Assembly (NCBI GenBank): GCA_022510505.1
Contig: JAFLTL010000010.1
Coordinates: 1-64,000, forward strand
Origin: Muribaculaceae bacterium
GTDB taxonomy: Bacteria; Bacteroidota; Bacteroidia; Bacteroidales; Muribaculaceae
Reading direction: 5' to 3'
DNA length: 64,000 bases
The position numbers were made by a program, and so were the translations under genes. The notes beneath the pieces are model-generated. The model was not told the DNA's origin, ran no database searches, and worked only from the letters and a program-made list of their open reading frames with translations. This document shows, piece by piece, positions 62,223 to 64,000 of the stretch (position 1 is the first letter of the stretch; each line of letters begins with the position of its first letter).

Positions 62223-62246
62223 AAAAGCCCGCGACAGCGGGCTTTT
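62223..62246 (+). terminator. Intrinsic terminator of the C10 peptidase gene
   Basis: AAAAGCCCGC-GACA-GCGGGCTTTT, a perfect 10-bp stem, starts 3 nt after the stop codon and is followed by CTATTT. Confidence 0.88.
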
Positions 62247-62321
62247 CTATTTAGTATCGTTCCCTCGTTGAACTATTGCGTTGATTAATAGTCTTCAAAT
62301 CATCTGTAAACTGTAACCTAT

Positions 62322-62332
62322 AACCTATAAAC
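62322..62332 (+). repeat. Dispersed intergenic 11-mer AACCTATAAAC, copy 3
   Basis: The third AACCTATAAAC, inside a run of CTGTAA/CTATAA units (62301-62333) that resembles the one at 39561-39600. Confidence 0.5.
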
Positions 62333-62345
62333 TTAATTACTCTTT

Positions 62346-62376
62346 TTTGCAATAAAAGAAATATTTATTATATTTG
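62346..62376 (+). promoter_or_regulatory. Promoter of the HATPase-receiver gene
   Basis: TTTG (62346-62349), a 19-nt spacer and TATATTTG (62369-62376) match the consensus, giving a leader of about 27 nt to ATG 62410. Confidence 0.75.
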
Positions 62377-62409
62377 TAAGCTGTCATTAATAAATCATTC
62401 TAATTCTTG

Positions 62410-63519
62410 ATGAATCAACAATATATAGATGCACCCGATCAGTTGATAGACGTTAATCAGGTTATCCGCTCCACCGAAGTATCACTGCGTGCTAACCCCA
62501 AACCGGGAATCGTGGTCAATTTTATGCTCGGAGCGGCCGATTGTCACATCAAAAGTAATCCCGCTGTATTCAAGCGGATTATCGATGAACTAATCTCTAA
62601 TGCCTTAAAATATACCACCGCCGGTAGCGTAACGTTCGGATATGAAATTCAGGACGACGAACTCTATGTTTTTGTACGCGACACCGGAATGGGTATTTCT
62701 CCCGATAAGAAAAATGAAATTCTGAACTCCGAACCAACTTTTGGCTCTGAAATCACTAACCTTTCATGGGTTATTGGAGCAGTTGAAAATCTCGGAGGTG
62801 AATTCGGTATAGATTCCCGCGGAGAAGGACGCGGAGCCAACTTCTGGTTCACAGTCCCTTATGATGAGTCGCTCGACGATATGGACTATGAGGAAGCCCT
62901 CGATCCCTACAGTTTGAAAGGTCTGACATCGTCTTCGCCGGTTTATGAGCCACAACGTCCGGTACAAGCTCCGGCTCAACCTGCCGCTCCAACTCAACCT
63001 GCCGCTCCGGCATATCAGCCCGCGGCTCCGACTCAACCTGTTGCTCCAGCACATCAGCCTGCTACTCCGGTTCAAACTGAGACTCCGGCATACCAACCCG
63101 CGGCTCCGGCTCAACCTGTAGATCCTCAACCTGCAGTTGCGCCACAGCCTGCTGCCGAAGCGCGTCCATTCCTACTGATAGCCGAAGATAACTCGAGTAA
63201 CTATCTTCTATTTGAGTCAGTGCTTGGGAAACGCTATGACCTCGTACATGCTTGGGATGGTGTTGAGGCGGTTGAGCTCTTCAGCCAGCGTCGCCCCGAT
63301 GTCATTCTGATGGACATTAATATGCCGCGCAAGGACGGTTACGAAGCAACTAACGACATCCGATCAATGGATACCGAAGTGCCTATCATTGCTGTCACGG
63401 CCTACGCTTTCGCTTCCGACCGCGAACGAATACTCCGCTCTGGTTTCAACAGCTACCTGTCGAAACCCATCAACCCGCAACGTCTCATTAAGGAAATTGA
63501 AAGTTTCTTGAATCGATGA
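62410..63519 (+). CDS. HATPase-receiver hybrid without a phosphoacceptor-His domain
   Basis: A 369-aa soluble signalling protein. Residues about 10-150 form a histidine-kinase ATPase domain with an N-box (DELISNALKYTT, Asn64), a G1 box (DTGMGIS, Asp91) and a late GEGRGANFWFTVP. No H-box, sensor or membrane helix precedes it. Residues about 178-252 are a Pro/Ala/Gln-rich repetitive linker. Residues 253-369 are a receiver domain with phosphoacceptor Asp302 (LMDINMPRKDG), Thr330 and Lys352 (SKPINP). The start is ATG 62410; the TTG one codon earlier is possible. Its stop overlaps the next gene (ATGA). Confidence 0.85.
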   Translation: MNQQYIDAPDQLIDVNQVIRSTEVSLRANPKPGIVVNFMLGAADCHIKSNPAVFKRIIDELISNALKYTTAGSVTFGYEIQDDELYVFVRDTGMGISPDKKNEILNSEPTFGSEITNLSWVIGAVENLGGEFGIDSRGEGRGANFWFTVPYDESLDDMDYEEALDPYSLKGLTSSSPVYEPQRPVQAPAQPAAPTQPAAPAYQPAAPTQPVAPAHQPATPVQTETPAYQPAAPAQPVDPQPAVAPQPAAEARPFLLIAEDNSSNYLLFESVLGKRYDLVHAWDGVEAVELFSQRRPDVILMDINMPRKDGYEATNDIRSMDTEVPIIAVTAYAFASDRERILRSGFNSYLSKPINPQRLIKEIESFLNR

Positions 63520-64000
63520 TAAAAAAAATATTATTTCTCGCTTTTGCGATTGGTTTAACATTCGTCGCTCCGCATACAGCCTCTCTCTCAGCTGCCGACA
63601 GTGATCGCATTAACGTACTGTTTATCCAATCCTATGGGAAAAGCAACTCATGGAGCGATAAAATGACCGAAGCCCTCGCCTCCTCAATCAGCGATGCCGG
63701 TTACAAGCCCAACATATCCGTCGAATATCTCAATGCTAACCTCTGGAGCCAGGAAGATAAGGAATCGGTTATGAGAAACTTTCTCCGTAGAGGCTTTCAA
63801 AACGGAACTAATGTTATCGTCACCGAGGGGGATGAAGCTTTCAATACCTATTATGATGCAGGCGGACCGGAAATTCTCGATGTTCCCCTCGTGTTCTTCG
63901 ACGTTCAGTATCCTTATCAGCACCGAATGCAGAACCTCTCCGGTGCTACCGGTCTGACATCTGAAAAGAATTATGAGACTTTCCTTCGCGAGTCTATCAA
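63516..64000 (+). CDS. Exported protein, possible periplasmic sensor, cut off by the window end
   Basis: An open frame of at least 161 codons with no stop before the window end. It begins with a signal peptide or anchor (MIKKILFLAFAIGLTFVAPH) and continues with an alpha/beta periplasmic binding-protein-like segment (INVLFIQSYGKSNSWSDKM, VIVTEGDEAFNTYY, VPLVFFDVQ). This resembles ABC-type substrate-binding domains that form the sensor part of some hybrid histidine kinases. The 4-nt overlap with the HATPase-receiver gene suggests one signalling operon. The C-terminal part, and thus the function, is unknown. Confidence 0.75.
   Translation, partial: MIKKILFLAFAIGLTFVAPHTASLSAADSDRINVLFIQSYGKSNSWSDKMTEALASSISDAGYKPNISVEYLNANLWSQEDKESVMRNFLRRGFQNGTNVIVTEGDEAFNTYYDAGGPEILDVPLVFFDVQYPYQHRMQNLSGATGLTSEKNYETFLRESI

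Overview
The window looks like an ordinary chromosomal stretch from a Bacteroidales gut bacterium, with Muribaculaceae as my best guess. Support for this comes from several places. Many genes sit behind the Bacteroidetes primary promoter pattern (TTTG, about 19-20 nt, TAnnTTTG), and Shine-Dalgarno sequences are weak. Lineage-typical proteins are present: serine palmitoyltransferase, an omega subunit next to a BamD-like lipoprotein, a methylmalonyl-CoA decarboxylase whose gamma subunit carries a lamin-tail domain, DUF6242/DUF6089-like envelope proteins, and a C10 protease with a type IX secretion-like tail. I see no insertion sequence, prophage or CRISPR array.

Layout, left to right. 1-2.3 kb: the 5' part of a tRNA-Gly (CCC) on the minus strand, and a divergent unit with a possible 32-codon membrane peptide, a HAD phosphatase and a histidine kinase. 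2.3-5.4 kb: groES-groEL with a sigma54-like promoter match, then dusB. 5.4-11.2 kb: an aspS-nif3-zinc ribbon-spt-lytM-merR unit. 11.2-21.3 kb: an apparent nine-gene leftward operon read from one promoter (small membrane protein, dxs, trkA, trkH, ABC ATPase, ABC permease, aldo/keto reductase, cdsA, BASS transporter). 21.3-28.2 kb: an AI-2E family permease facing nhaD-phosphoesterase/propeller-ygiQ, then rubrerythrin.

28.2-35.5 kb is the most accessory part. It has a secreted caspase-like protease with a leucine-rich N-terminus, an AT-rich outer-membrane barrel gene, a 530-bp gap that appears to encode a structured RNA, an ACR3 arsenite exporter and a second trkAH pair. 35.5-44.6 kb: yjbQ, glutaminase, a glycosyltransferase-like protein and an MFS exporter, a bamD-like lipoprotein with the omega subunit, rpsO, luxS, and a leftward manC-ruvB-FAH-like operon. 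44.6-45.0 kb holds a second gene-free transcription unit with a consensus-like promoter and a strong terminator. 45-49.7 kb: the Na+-pumping methylmalonyl-CoA decarboxylase operon (mce, mmdA, oadG-like, biotin carrier, oadB) for the succinate-propionate pathway. 49.8-57.3 kb: an envelope-biogenesis block (DUF6242 lipoprotein, DUF6089 barrel, uppS, bamA, two ompH/skp genes, rnhB). 57.2-64 kb: GH31 alpha-glucosidase with a leader terminator, a C10 protease, a HATPase-receiver hybrid without a phosphoacceptor-His domain, and the start of a secreted protein that may be a sensor.

The best candidates for something undescribed are the two orphan RNA-like units (about 30874-31182 minus and 44720-44985 plus), the leader terminator ahead of the GH31 gene, and the caspase/LRR plus barrel pair. 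All function calls come from reading the translated sequence and remembered family motifs. No database search was run.
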